Assembly (NCBI GenBank): GCA_964461295.1
Contig: CAYWTX010000439.1
Span: 1-10,549, forward strand
From: CAYWTX01 sp964461295
Lineage (GTDB): Bacteria; Planctomycetota; Phycisphaerae; SM23-33
Direction: 5' to 3'
Length of the DNA stretch: 10,549 nt
Positions 1 to 5,386 of this stretch are shown piece after piece (position 1 is the stretch's first letter; each line of letters opens with the position of its first letter). Below the pieces are notes generated by a model that saw only the letters and a list, made by a program, of their open reading frames with translations, had not been told where the DNA came from and searched no databases. A program made the position numbers and the translations under genes.

Positions 1-618
1 GAAACCTTCGCTGGCGACGCCGCCGACATCGATTGGGCCGTCCAGTCGCCGCAGCTCGGCACGGGCCATGCCGTCATGGTCTGCCGCGAGCAGCTCCAGG
101 CCCTCCAGGGCCCGGTGCTCGTCCTGGCCGGCGACGGCCCGCTCATCCGCGCCGAGACCCTCCGCCAGCTTCTGGCCACCCACCAGAAGGAACAGCCCGC
201 CTGCACCCTGGCCACCAGCATCCTGCCCGACCCCGCCAGGTACGGGCGCATCGTCCGCGACGAAGCCGGCAACGTCGCCGGGATCGTCGAGTACCTCGAC
301 GCCACCGATGCCCAGCGGGCCGTGCGCGAAGTGAACGTGTCCGTCTACTGCTACGACGCAGCCGAACTGCGTTGGGCCATCGAGCACCTGACCAACGACA
401 ACGCCAATGGCGAATACTATCTCACCGACACGCTGTCGCTGCTGAAGGCCCGGGGCCGCAAACTCGCCGCCGTCGCGGCCGTGCCGCCCGAAGAGGTCCT
501 CAGCATCAACACGCTGGAGGAGTTGGCCGAGGTGGGGCAGATCCTCCAGGAGCGGCAGGCGGGGCGCCGGACGTGCGGTTGCTGCCTCGGGCGGCAGCCC
601 GGGAGGGCCGCGCAATGA
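1..618 (+). CDS. glmU: GlmU-like sugar-1-phosphate nucleotidyltransferase (5' end outside window), lacks acetyltransferase domain
   Basis: The frame is open from base 1 and ends with TGA at 616-618, giving 205 visible residues; the N-terminus with the usual LAAGxGTRM signature lies outside the window. By family, this enzyme joins UTP and GlcNAc-1-phosphate to UDP-GlcNAc, the precursor of peptidoglycan and LPS, in the cytoplasm. Visible motifs in order are QLGTGHAV (visible residues 18-25), AGDGPLI with the likely metal-binding Asp (43-49), RYGRIVRD, the EVN segment and NDNANGEYYLTD. These match the GlmU uridylyltransferase domain closely. The protein stops soon after that domain, with a short Arg/Gly/Cys-rich tail. 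The left-handed beta-helix N-acetyltransferase domain of E. coli GlmU is absent, so the protein is monofunctional. The 3' end overlaps prs as ATGA, suggesting translational coupling. The exact sugar substrate is inferred. Confidence 0.86.
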   Translation, partial: ETFAGDAADIDWAVQSPQLGTGHAVMVCREQLQALQGPVLVLAGDGPLIRAETLRQLLATHQKEQPACTLATSILPDPARYGRIVRDEAGNVAGIVEYLDATDAQRAVREVNVSVYCYDAAELRWAIEHLTNDNANGEYYLTDTLSLLKARGRKLAAVAAVPPEEVLSINTLEELAEVGQILQERQAGRRTCGCCLGRQPGRAAQ

Positions 619-1580
619 TCGGCTCGAACCTGAAGCTGTTCACCGGCCGCGCCCACCCCAAGCTGTCGCAAGCCGTGGGCGACTACCTGAACCTGCCTCT
701 GGGCAGGGCTTCGATCGCCGAGTTTCCCGACGGGGAACTGCTGGTCAAGCTCGACGAGGACGTGCGTGGACGCGACGTGTTCATCATCCAGCCGACCTGC
801 GCCCCGGTCAACCAGAGCCTCATGGAGCTGCTGATCTTCATCGACTGCGCCCGGCGCGCCTCGGCCGAGCGGATCACGGCCGTGATCCCGTACTTCGGCT
901 ACGCCCGGCAGGACCGCAAGGACGAGGGTCGCACGCCGATCACGGCGAAGCTGGCGGCGAACCTGATCGCCACGGCGGGCGCCGACCGGGTGCTGACGAT
1001 CGACCTGCACGCGGCCCAGATCCAGGGTTTCTTCGACATCCCGGTGGACAACCTGTACGCCGAGCCGGTGCTCAGTTCGTACTGGATCGACCGCAAGTTG
1101 CCCAACCTGGTGCTGGTGAGTCCCGACGTGGGCAACACCAAGCGAGCCGGCGCCTATGCCCGGCGTCTGGGCGGCGAGTTGGCCATCATCAACAAGCGCC
1201 GCGTGAGCGGCAAGACGGTCGAGGTCGGGCAGATCATCGGCGAGGTCAAGGGCAAGACCGTCCTGATGATGGACGACATGATCTCGACGGCCGGAACAAT
1301 CACGCAGGCGGCGCGGCTGTGCAGGGAGCACGGTGCGGAGCAGATCTTCGTGGGTGCGACGCACCCGGTGCTGTGCGGTCCGGCGGTGGAGCGGCTTCGG
1401 GAGGCGCCCATCGACGAGGTGGTGGTGACCGACACGATCCCGGTGGACGACGAGAAGGCCGACGCGATCGGCAACTTGCGGATCCTGAACGTTTCGCCGC
1501 TGATCGGCGAGGCGATACACCGTATACACAATGACGAGTCCGTCAGCAGCCTGTTCCTGAAGGACAGCGGCGGCCGGTAG
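615..1580 (+). CDS. prs: Ribose-phosphate pyrophosphokinase (PRPP synthetase)
   Basis: This cytoplasmic enzyme transfers pyrophosphate from ATP to ribose 5-phosphate, making PRPP for purine, pyrimidine, NAD, His and Trp synthesis. The 321-residue length fits class I bacterial Prs. Visible motifs are FPDGE (37-41), the ATP-binding YFGYARQDRK (93-102), DLHAAQIQGFF (130-140) with the conserved DLHA, SPDVGNTKRA (169-178), and the PRPP/ribose-phosphate loop MMDDMISTAGT (218-228). The ATG at 615 is chosen because the family begins MxGSNLKLFTGRAHP. The frame stays open further upstream, but that part overlaps the preceding gene and has no family similarity. The start overlaps the upstream stop codon, so translation is probably coupled. 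No catalytic motif is missing. Confidence 0.97.
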   Translation: MIGSNLKLFTGRAHPKLSQAVGDYLNLPLGRASIAEFPDGELLVKLDEDVRGRDVFIIQPTCAPVNQSLMELLIFIDCARRASAERITAVIPYFGYARQDRKDEGRTPITAKLAANLIATAGADRVLTIDLHAAQIQGFFDIPVDNLYAEPVLSSYWIDRKLPNLVLVSPDVGNTKRAGAYARRLGGELAIINKRRVSGKTVEVGQIIGEVKGKTVLMMDDMISTAGTITQAARLCREHGAEQIFVGATHPVLCGPAVERLREAPIDEVVVTDTIPVDDEKADAIGNLRILNVSPLIGEAIHRIHNDESVSSLFLKDSGGR

Positions 1581-1615
1581 GCCTCGCGACGGCTGCGGCG
1601 CGGGAGTATTGGACC

Positions 1616-2263
1616 ATGGCACAGTTGAAGGCGAACAAGCGAACCGGAAAAGGCACTCACCAGGCACGGCGGCTGCGGAAGCAGGGGCTGCTGCCGGCGA
1701 TCATCTACGGCCACGGCGAGCAGCCCGAGCCCATCAGCCTGAACGGACACGAGATGGCGCTGGCGATCAAGCACGGCGAGCGCGTGCTGGAGGTGGACAT
1801 CGAGGGCGCCAGCCAGCACTGCCTCATCAAGGACCTCCAGTGGGACATCTACGGCAAGGACGTCATGCACGTGGACCTGTACCGCGTGTCGCTGGACGAA
1901 CGGGTCGAGGTGACGGTGCCCATCGTGCTGCGCGGCACGCCGGCCGGCGCTGCCGACGGCGGCGTCCTCCAGCAGATCATCAGCGACCTGACGATCGAGT
2001 GCATCGTGACGTCGATTCCCGAAGACATTCGCGCGTCGGTGGCCTTGATGAAGATCGGCGACGCGCTGCGGCTGAAGGACCTCAAACTGCCCGAAGGCGC
2101 GGTGATGAAGGGCGACGGGGAGGCCATCGTGGCGTCGGTGACGCAGATTGCCGAGGAGGCCGCCGCCGCCCCCGCCGCCGCCGCCGAGGGTGCCGCCGCC
2201 GAGCCGGAAGTCATCGGGCGCAAGAAGGAAGAGGACGAGGAAGAAGGCGCCGAGAAGGCGTAG
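1616..2263 (+). CDS. rplY: 50S ribosomal protein L25, long CTC/TL5 form
   Basis: This protein binds 5S rRNA in the large ribosomal subunit. At 215 residues it is the long two-domain form (general stress protein CTC/TL5). The N-terminal L25 beta-barrel covers roughly residues 1-95, including GTHQARRLRKQGLLPAIIYG and LIKDLQWDIYGKDVMHVDLY. The TL5-type C-terminal domain covers about 96-185, with VPIVLRGTPAG and the LKLPEGA stretch. The remainder is a low-complexity Ala-rich then Glu/Lys-rich tail, presumably disordered. A GGGAG sequence at 1602-1606 lies nine bases before the ATG and supports this start. It sits between prs and pth, an arrangement also common in other bacteria (prs-ctc-pth). Confidence 0.95.
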   Translation: MAQLKANKRTGKGTHQARRLRKQGLLPAIIYGHGEQPEPISLNGHEMALAIKHGERVLEVDIEGASQHCLIKDLQWDIYGKDVMHVDLYRVSLDERVEVTVPIVLRGTPAGAADGGVLQQIISDLTIECIVTSIPEDIRASVALMKIGDALRLKDLKLPEGAVMKGDGEAIVASVTQIAEEAAAAPAAAAEGAAAEPEVIGRKKEEDEEEGAEKA

Positions 2264-2344
2264 CCGTAGCGGACCCGCGACCGGCTCTTCCGCTTGCGGT
2301 TCGCGGAACGCTGCTCCGGCAAGGCGTCCTTCATCGCGAGTTGA

Positions 2345-2971
2345 ATGCTGCAAGGCGCGGACAGAAGATTGTTCGTGGTGGGCCTGGGCAACCCCGGGCG
2401 CCAGTACGCCGCCACGAGGCACAACGTGGGCTTCCGAGTTGTCGAAGCCCTGTGCAGGCGATGGGACGCCGGCGCCCCACGCAACGGCTTCGGCTCGCTG
2501 GTGGCCGAAGCGCGGCCCTCGCGGCCGGACGAGGGCCAGCGGCGCGTCGTGCTCGTGCAGCCGCAGCGGTACATGAACCGCTCGGGCTCGTGCGTGCGTG
2601 AGATGGCGGCCTTCTACCAGGCCGAGCCGGGCGACGTGCTGGCGGTGCTGGACGACATGGCGCTGCCGGTCGGCCGCCTGCGGGTCCGGGCGGAAGGCTC
2701 CTCCGGCGGACACAAGGGACTGGCCGACATCCTGGCCGCGATGGGCACGACGTGGGTGCCGCGGCTGCGGATCGGCATCGGCGCGGCGCCGGCGTACATG
2801 GACGCGGCCGACTACGTGCTGGCGGCGTTCGGCGAATCGGAGCGGGAAGAGATCGACGCGGCGGTGGCCGCGGCGGCGACGACCGTGGAAGATTGGGTCT
2901 TCCACGGCACGGAATACGTGATGGCGAAGTACAATCGCGCGTCCCTTGGGGACGCCGAAGAGCGAAGCTAA
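2345..2971 (+). CDS. pth: Peptidyl-tRNA hydrolase
   Basis: This cytoplasmic enzyme cleaves the ester bond between peptide and tRNA in peptidyl-tRNAs that drop off ribosomes. Family motifs are present: GLGNPG (13-18), TRHNVGF with the catalytic His26 (E. coli His20), YMNRSG with Asn78, and VLDDMALPVG, where Asp103 aligns with E. coli Asp93. The GGHKGL stretch (121-126) has Lys124 where E. coli has Asn114, a substrate-contacting residue. I regard this as tolerated variation because everything else is intact. The 208-residue length is normal with a slight C-terminal extension. The start is somewhat uncertain because no strong Shine-Dalgarno sequence precedes the ATG (only GCGAG). The stop is 17 bases before rpsF, so co-transcription is likely. 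Confidence 0.95.
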   Translation: MLQGADRRLFVVGLGNPGRQYAATRHNVGFRVVEALCRRWDAGAPRNGFGSLVAEARPSRPDEGQRRVVLVQPQRYMNRSGSCVREMAAFYQAEPGDVLAVLDDMALPVGRLRVRAEGSSGGHKGLADILAAMGTTWVPRLRIGIGAAPAYMDAADYVLAAFGESEREEIDAAVAAAATTVEDWVFHGTEYVMAKYNRASLGDAEERS

Positions 2972-2988
2972 CAACGGGAAGTGACGCG

Positions 2989-3459
2989 ATGAGCGAGAGA
3001 ATCAGGACGTACGAGGTGATGTTCCTGCTGGACGCGGGCAATCCGGACTTCCAGGCCGCCAGCGAGCCGGCCCGCACGCTGCTGGAACGCAACAGCACTG
3101 AGATCATGGCCCTCAAGCTCTGGGACGAGCGGAAACTGGCCTACGACGTGTCCGGGCGACGGCGCGGCCTGTACGTGCTGGGCTACTTCAAGGCCCGCAC
3201 CGAGCAGATCCCCACCCTGGAGCACGACTGCCTGCTGGACGAACGCATCCTCCGGATGCTGGTGCTGAAGCACGACAACGGCGTGAAGCAGGAAGTGATC
3301 GACGCCCAGACGCCCGCCCAGACGGGCCGGCGCGACGAGCGGCGCGAGGACGAGTACGAAGGACGCGACCATCGCCCCCGCCGCCGGCGCGAGGAAGAGG
3401 AAGGCTTCGTCGCCGATGAGATCCCCAGCGCCATCGTCGACCTGGACGAGAAGGAATAA
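2989..3459 (+). CDS. rpsF: 30S ribosomal protein S6 with charged C-terminal tail
   Basis: S6 binds the central domain of 16S rRNA as a heterodimer with S18 on the platform of the small subunit. Recognisable parts are RTYEVMFLLD near the N-terminus, the WDERKLAYDVSGRRRGLYVL segment (45-64), typical of the S6 W-G-x-R-x-L-A-Y motif, and the DERILRMLVLK strand (84-94). The fold ends near residue 105. Residues 110-156 form a hydrophilic tail rich in Arg, Glu and Asp, longer than in E. coli S6 and probably disordered. The GGGAAG at 2976-2981 is a good ribosome binding site eight bases or so from the ATG. The partner gene rpsR lies two genes downstream. Confidence 0.95.
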   Translation: MSERIRTYEVMFLLDAGNPDFQAASEPARTLLERNSTEIMALKLWDERKLAYDVSGRRRGLYVLGYFKARTEQIPTLEHDCLLDERILRMLVLKHDNGVKQEVIDAQTPAQTGRRDERREDEYEGRDHRPRRRREEEEGFVADEIPSAIVDLDEKE

Positions 3460-3460
3460 C

Positions 3461-3554
3461 GCCGTTTCGTGCGGCGCTCCGGAGAACTCCGAGGCCCGGG
3501 GACGTGTGCCCCCCGGGACCGCCGGATCACGACGTGGAGTGGTTCGATCCGGCG
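3461..3554 (+). promoter_or_regulatory. Structured rpsF-ssb spacer with consecutive hairpins
   Basis: The 150 bases between rpsF and ssb contain no gene but several inverted repeats. GCCG/CGGC at 3461-3464/3472-3475 follows the rpsF stop. CCCGGGG/CCCCGGG at 3495-3501/3511-3517 has a 9-base loop. A perfect 9-bp stem, CGCCGGATC/GATCCGGCG, lies at 3520-3528/3546-3554 with a 17-base loop. None is followed by a T-run, so a classical intrinsic terminator is not obvious. The spacer could hold a transcript-processing site, an attenuator or a protein-binding leader for ssb. The function is unknown; only the inverted repeats are seen directly. I found no clear promoter between them and ssb. Confidence 0.4.
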
Positions 3555-3609
3555 CGTCGTTGAGCGTCTTGCGGCTCGGTTGATTGGTCCCGCCGCATAG
3601 GGAGCAATT

Positions 3610-4176
3610 ATGGCCAGCTACAACAAGGTCCTCCTGGTGGGCAACCTGACGCGCGACCCGCAGCTCAGCGTCCTGCCCAGCCAGACGTCGGTGGTGGACT
3701 TCGGCCTGGCGGTCAACCGCAGGTGGCGAGGCCAGGATGGCCAGCAGAAGGAAGAAGTCTGCTTCGTCGACTGCACGGCCTTTGGCAAGACCGGTGAGGC
3801 GATCAACACCTACATGCGCAAGGGCCGCCAGATCCTCGTGGAAGGCCGGCTGCACCAGGACACGTGGCAGGCGCAGGACGGCACGAAGCGAAGCAAGCAC
3901 AAGGTGGTCGTCGAGAACTTCCAGTTCCTCGACAGCGGGCAGCGCCAAGGCGCCCCGGCGGGCGCTCCGGGCGGCGCCCCGGCGGGGGAGGAAGGCGACT
4001 ACCCGCCGCAAGGGCAGCCGCCGCCGCGGCGGACGTACCAGGCCCCCCCGCGGCCGGGACCGGCGCCCGTTGCTCCCCGCCCGGCGCAGGAGCAGCCTCC
4101 GCCGCCGCAGGATGAACCGCCGCCCCCGGCGGCGGATTACGACCAGGAAATGACCGGCAGCAACATCCCGTTCTGA
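3610..4176 (+). CDS. ssb: Single-stranded DNA-binding protein
   Basis: SSB coats single-stranded DNA at forks and repair sites and recruits partners through its C-terminal tip. Residues 1-108 form the OB-fold: YNKVLLVGNLTRDPQL at the start, FGLAVNRRW (31-39), VDCTAFGKTGE (53-63), KGRQILVEGRL (71-81) and KVVVENFQFLDS. Residues 111-176 are a Gly/Pro/Gln-rich linker. The protein ends EMTGSNIPF: the terminal IPF is kept, but the adjacent acidic DDD of typical SSBs is replaced by Gly-Ser-Asn, with acids only further back (DYDQE). Ribosome binding site GGAG at 3601-3604. Its position between rpsF and rpsR is the widespread rpsF-ssb-rpsR arrangement. Confidence 0.96.
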   Translation: MASYNKVLLVGNLTRDPQLSVLPSQTSVVDFGLAVNRRWRGQDGQQKEEVCFVDCTAFGKTGEAINTYMRKGRQILVEGRLHQDTWQAQDGTKRSKHKVVVENFQFLDSGQRQGAPAGAPGGAPAGEEGDYPPQGQPPPRRTYQAPPRPGPAPVAPRPAQEQPPPPQDEPPPPAADYDQEMTGSNIPF

Positions 4177-4181
4177 ACAGA

Positions 4182-4256
4182 AGCTTCCAGCCGCCAGCTT
4201 CCAGCCGATCGCAGGCAACGCGGATACGGACGGCTGGTAGCGGGTAGCTGAAAGCT
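4182..4256. repeat. Inverted heptad-repeat element in ssb-rpsR spacer
   Basis: The left arm at 4182-4207 reads as 7-base units AGCTTCC, AGCCGCC, AGCTTCC, AGCCG, and includes an exact 12-base direct repeat (4182-4193 and 4196-4207). The right arm at 4231-4256, read on the minus strand, gives AGCTTTC, AGCTACC, CGCTACC, AGCCG. Arms are 26 bases long and match at 21 of 26 positions, with a 23-base loop at 4208-4230. The element fills nearly all of the 97-base spacer and ends 17 bases before the rpsR start. It could fold as a hairpin in DNA or RNA. Confidence 0.8.
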
Positions 4257-4273
4257 TTTACAGGAAGAGGACA

Positions 4274-4549
4274 ATGGCAAGAAGAATGATGATGAAGGGC
4301 AAGGGCAGAGGCGTCTCGAAGCGGTCGAAACGCAAGGTCCGTTTTCGCGAGCAGGCCAAGTGCCGGTTCTGCCGGCTCAAGATCGACGAGGTCGACTTCA
4401 AGGACATCCCCACGCTGATCAAGCTGACCACGCAGCAGGCGAAGATCTTCAGCCGCAAGCGCAGCGGCAACTGCGCCAGGCATCAGCGCAGCGTGATGCT
4501 GGCGGTGAAGCGAGCCCGGTACATGGCCCTGTTGCCCTACGTGAGCTAG
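4274..4549 (+). CDS. rpsR: 30S ribosomal protein S18, zinc-site (C+) form
   Basis: S18 is the S6 partner on the platform of the small ribosomal subunit. The 91-residue protein begins with a very basic segment and contains CRFC (30-33), the IDEVDFKDIPTLIKL segment, and the S18 signature near the C-terminus (AVKRARYMALLPYVS). Cys30, Cys33, Cys67 and His70 (GNCARH) together reproduce the CxxC...CxxH zinc-ligand pattern known for the C+ form of S18, as in mycobacterial S18-1. So this copy probably binds zinc. A strong purine-rich ribosome binding site, AGGAAGAGG, lies at 4262-4270. The gene follows ssb and precedes rplI. Confidence 0.97.
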   Translation: MARRMMMKGKGRGVSKRSKRKVRFREQAKCRFCRLKIDEVDFKDIPTLIKLTTQQAKIFSRKRSGNCARHQRSVMLAVKRARYMALLPYVS

Positions 4550-4565
4550 GTCGTTCGGCGATCCG

Positions 4566-4595
4566 GCGGGCGTCCCGCGGCGGGGCCCCGCCCGC
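4566..4595 (+). other. Very GC-rich hairpin between rpsR and rplI
   Basis: GCGGGCG at 4566-4572 can pair with CGCCCGC at 4589-4595. An alternative fold pairs GCGGG/CCCGC at 4566-4570/4574-4578. A perfect palindrome, GGCGGGGCCCCGCC, covers 4579-4592. No T-run follows, and rplI probably belongs to the same operon, so this may be a pausing or processing site rather than a full terminator. The function is inferred only. Confidence 0.35.
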
Positions 4596-4660
4596 TCCCT
4601 CAGGCAGCGCGTCGCCGTCGCCGCCGCCGTGCCTTGGAAACAACACGCGAGGATACTGGA

Positions 4661-5179
4661 ATGAAGGTCCTGTTGAGAAGAAACGTGCCCGGACTGGGCA
4701 AGATCAGCGAGGTCGTCGACGTCAAGGCGGGCTACGCCCGCAACTACCTGCTCCCGCAACGCCTGGCCGTGGAACCCACCAAGACCAACACGCGCAAGGT
4801 GGAAGCCGAGAAACAGGCGTACCTCGAGGAGTTGGCCCGCCTTCGCGCGCAGATCGAAGCCCGCGCCAAGCTGGTGGACGGCAAGGAAATCACCATCGCC
4901 GCCCGCGCCAACCAGGAAGGCCAACTCTACGGCTCCGTCGGCCCGGCGCAGATCGTCGCCGCCCTGGCCGAGAAGGGCCTGCACGTCGAACCCGAGAACG
5001 TCGCGCTGGGCGAGCCGATCCGCAAGCTCGACAAGTACGACGTCGACCTGAAGTTCGGCGAGGGCATCGCCGCCAAGATCGTCCTGTGGGTCGTCCCGAT
5101 CCGCGAGGACGGCACGGTCGGCGAGACCGTCGCCGCGCCCGCCGAGCCCGAGACGCCCGCCGAGGGCGAGGACGCGTAA
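4661..5179 (+). CDS. rplI: 50S ribosomal protein L9
   Basis: L9 binds 23S rRNA near the L1 stalk and helps maintain reading frame. The N-terminal domain is clear: MKVLLRRNVPGLGKISEVVDV followed by KAGYARNYLLPQRLA, the L9 signature (1-36). A long charged connecting helix runs from about 45 to 72. The C-terminal domain contains ANQEGQLYGSVGPAQI (83-98) and continues to about residue 150. An acidic, Pro/Ala/Glu-rich tail completes the 172 residues, longer than the E. coli protein. The ATG at 4661 is preferred over a GTG-type start 27 bases upstream because the family begins exactly here and GAGG at 4649-4652 is well spaced. It is the last gene before a strong hairpin. Confidence 0.96.
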   Translation: MKVLLRRNVPGLGKISEVVDVKAGYARNYLLPQRLAVEPTKTNTRKVEAEKQAYLEELARLRAQIEARAKLVDGKEITIAARANQEGQLYGSVGPAQIVAALAEKGLHVEPENVALGEPIRKLDKYDVDLKFGEGIAAKIVLWVVPIREDGTVGETVAAPAEPETPAEGEDA

Positions 5180-5229
5180 TCGCCCGCGGCACGATGCGCC
5201 GCCCCATCGCCCGGTTGTCGGTACCATGC

Positions 5230-5297
5230 GCCGCTTCACGGCAAGCCCCTTCGATGCGCGGTCACGTGCGGTAGGGGCTCGCCGTGAGGCGGCATTT
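5230..5297 (+). terminator. Long hairpin, probable terminator of the rplI operon
   Basis: Positions 5230-5250 pair with 5273-5293: 19 Watson-Crick pairs, one G-T wobble and one A-C mismatch over 21 positions. The stem includes TCACGGC/GCCGTGA and AGCCCCT/AGGGGCT. The 22-base loop (5251-5272) can itself form a small GCGCG/CGTGC stem. ATTT follows directly at 5294-5297 and then a pyrimidine-rich stretch, a weak version of an intrinsic terminator tail. The promoter-like site starting at 5313 lies just downstream, so this fits a boundary between two transcription units. Confidence 0.6.
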
Positions 5298-5312
5298 GCT
5301 TCCTGTCGCCGA

Positions 5313-5340
5313 TTGCCTTTCGCTGACAGCCCCGTATAAT
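5313..5340 (+). promoter_or_regulatory. Sigma70-type promoter for dnaB
   Basis: A perfect TATAAT at 5335-5340 is preceded by TTGCCT at 5313-5318 with a 16-base spacer. It lies between a strong hairpin and the dnaB start, about 40 bases upstream of the ATG after the expected transcription start. A perfect -10 box is rare by chance in such GC-rich DNA. The leader contains a double TCCGGTA unit at 5362-5375 and no strong Shine-Dalgarno sequence. Confidence 0.65.
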
Positions 5341-5386
5341 CGCCCCGGTCTGGTTCTGAGCTCCGGTATCCGGTATCGCGGCAAGA

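Noticed and set aside
2288..2308. Short hairpin TTCCGC/GCGGAA between rplY and pth
   Set aside because: Only six pairs with a 9-base loop and no T-run; too weak to call as a terminator in GC-rich DNA.
2704..2721. Possible inactivating Asn-to-Lys change in Pth (GGHKGL)
   Set aside because: All other catalytic residues, including His26 and Asp103, are present, and this position varies in the family as far as I recall.
1154..2974. Open frame of about 606 codons on the minus strand
   Set aside because: Antisense to prs, rplY and pth, and shows no recognisable domain.
3560..3600. Possible ssb promoter (TTGAGC or TTGCGG boxes)
   Set aside because: No convincing -10 box at a suitable distance.
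5362..5375. Two TCCGGTA units in the dnaB leader as another heptad element
   Set aside because: Only two units, which is too few to separate from chance; mentioned with the promoter instead.
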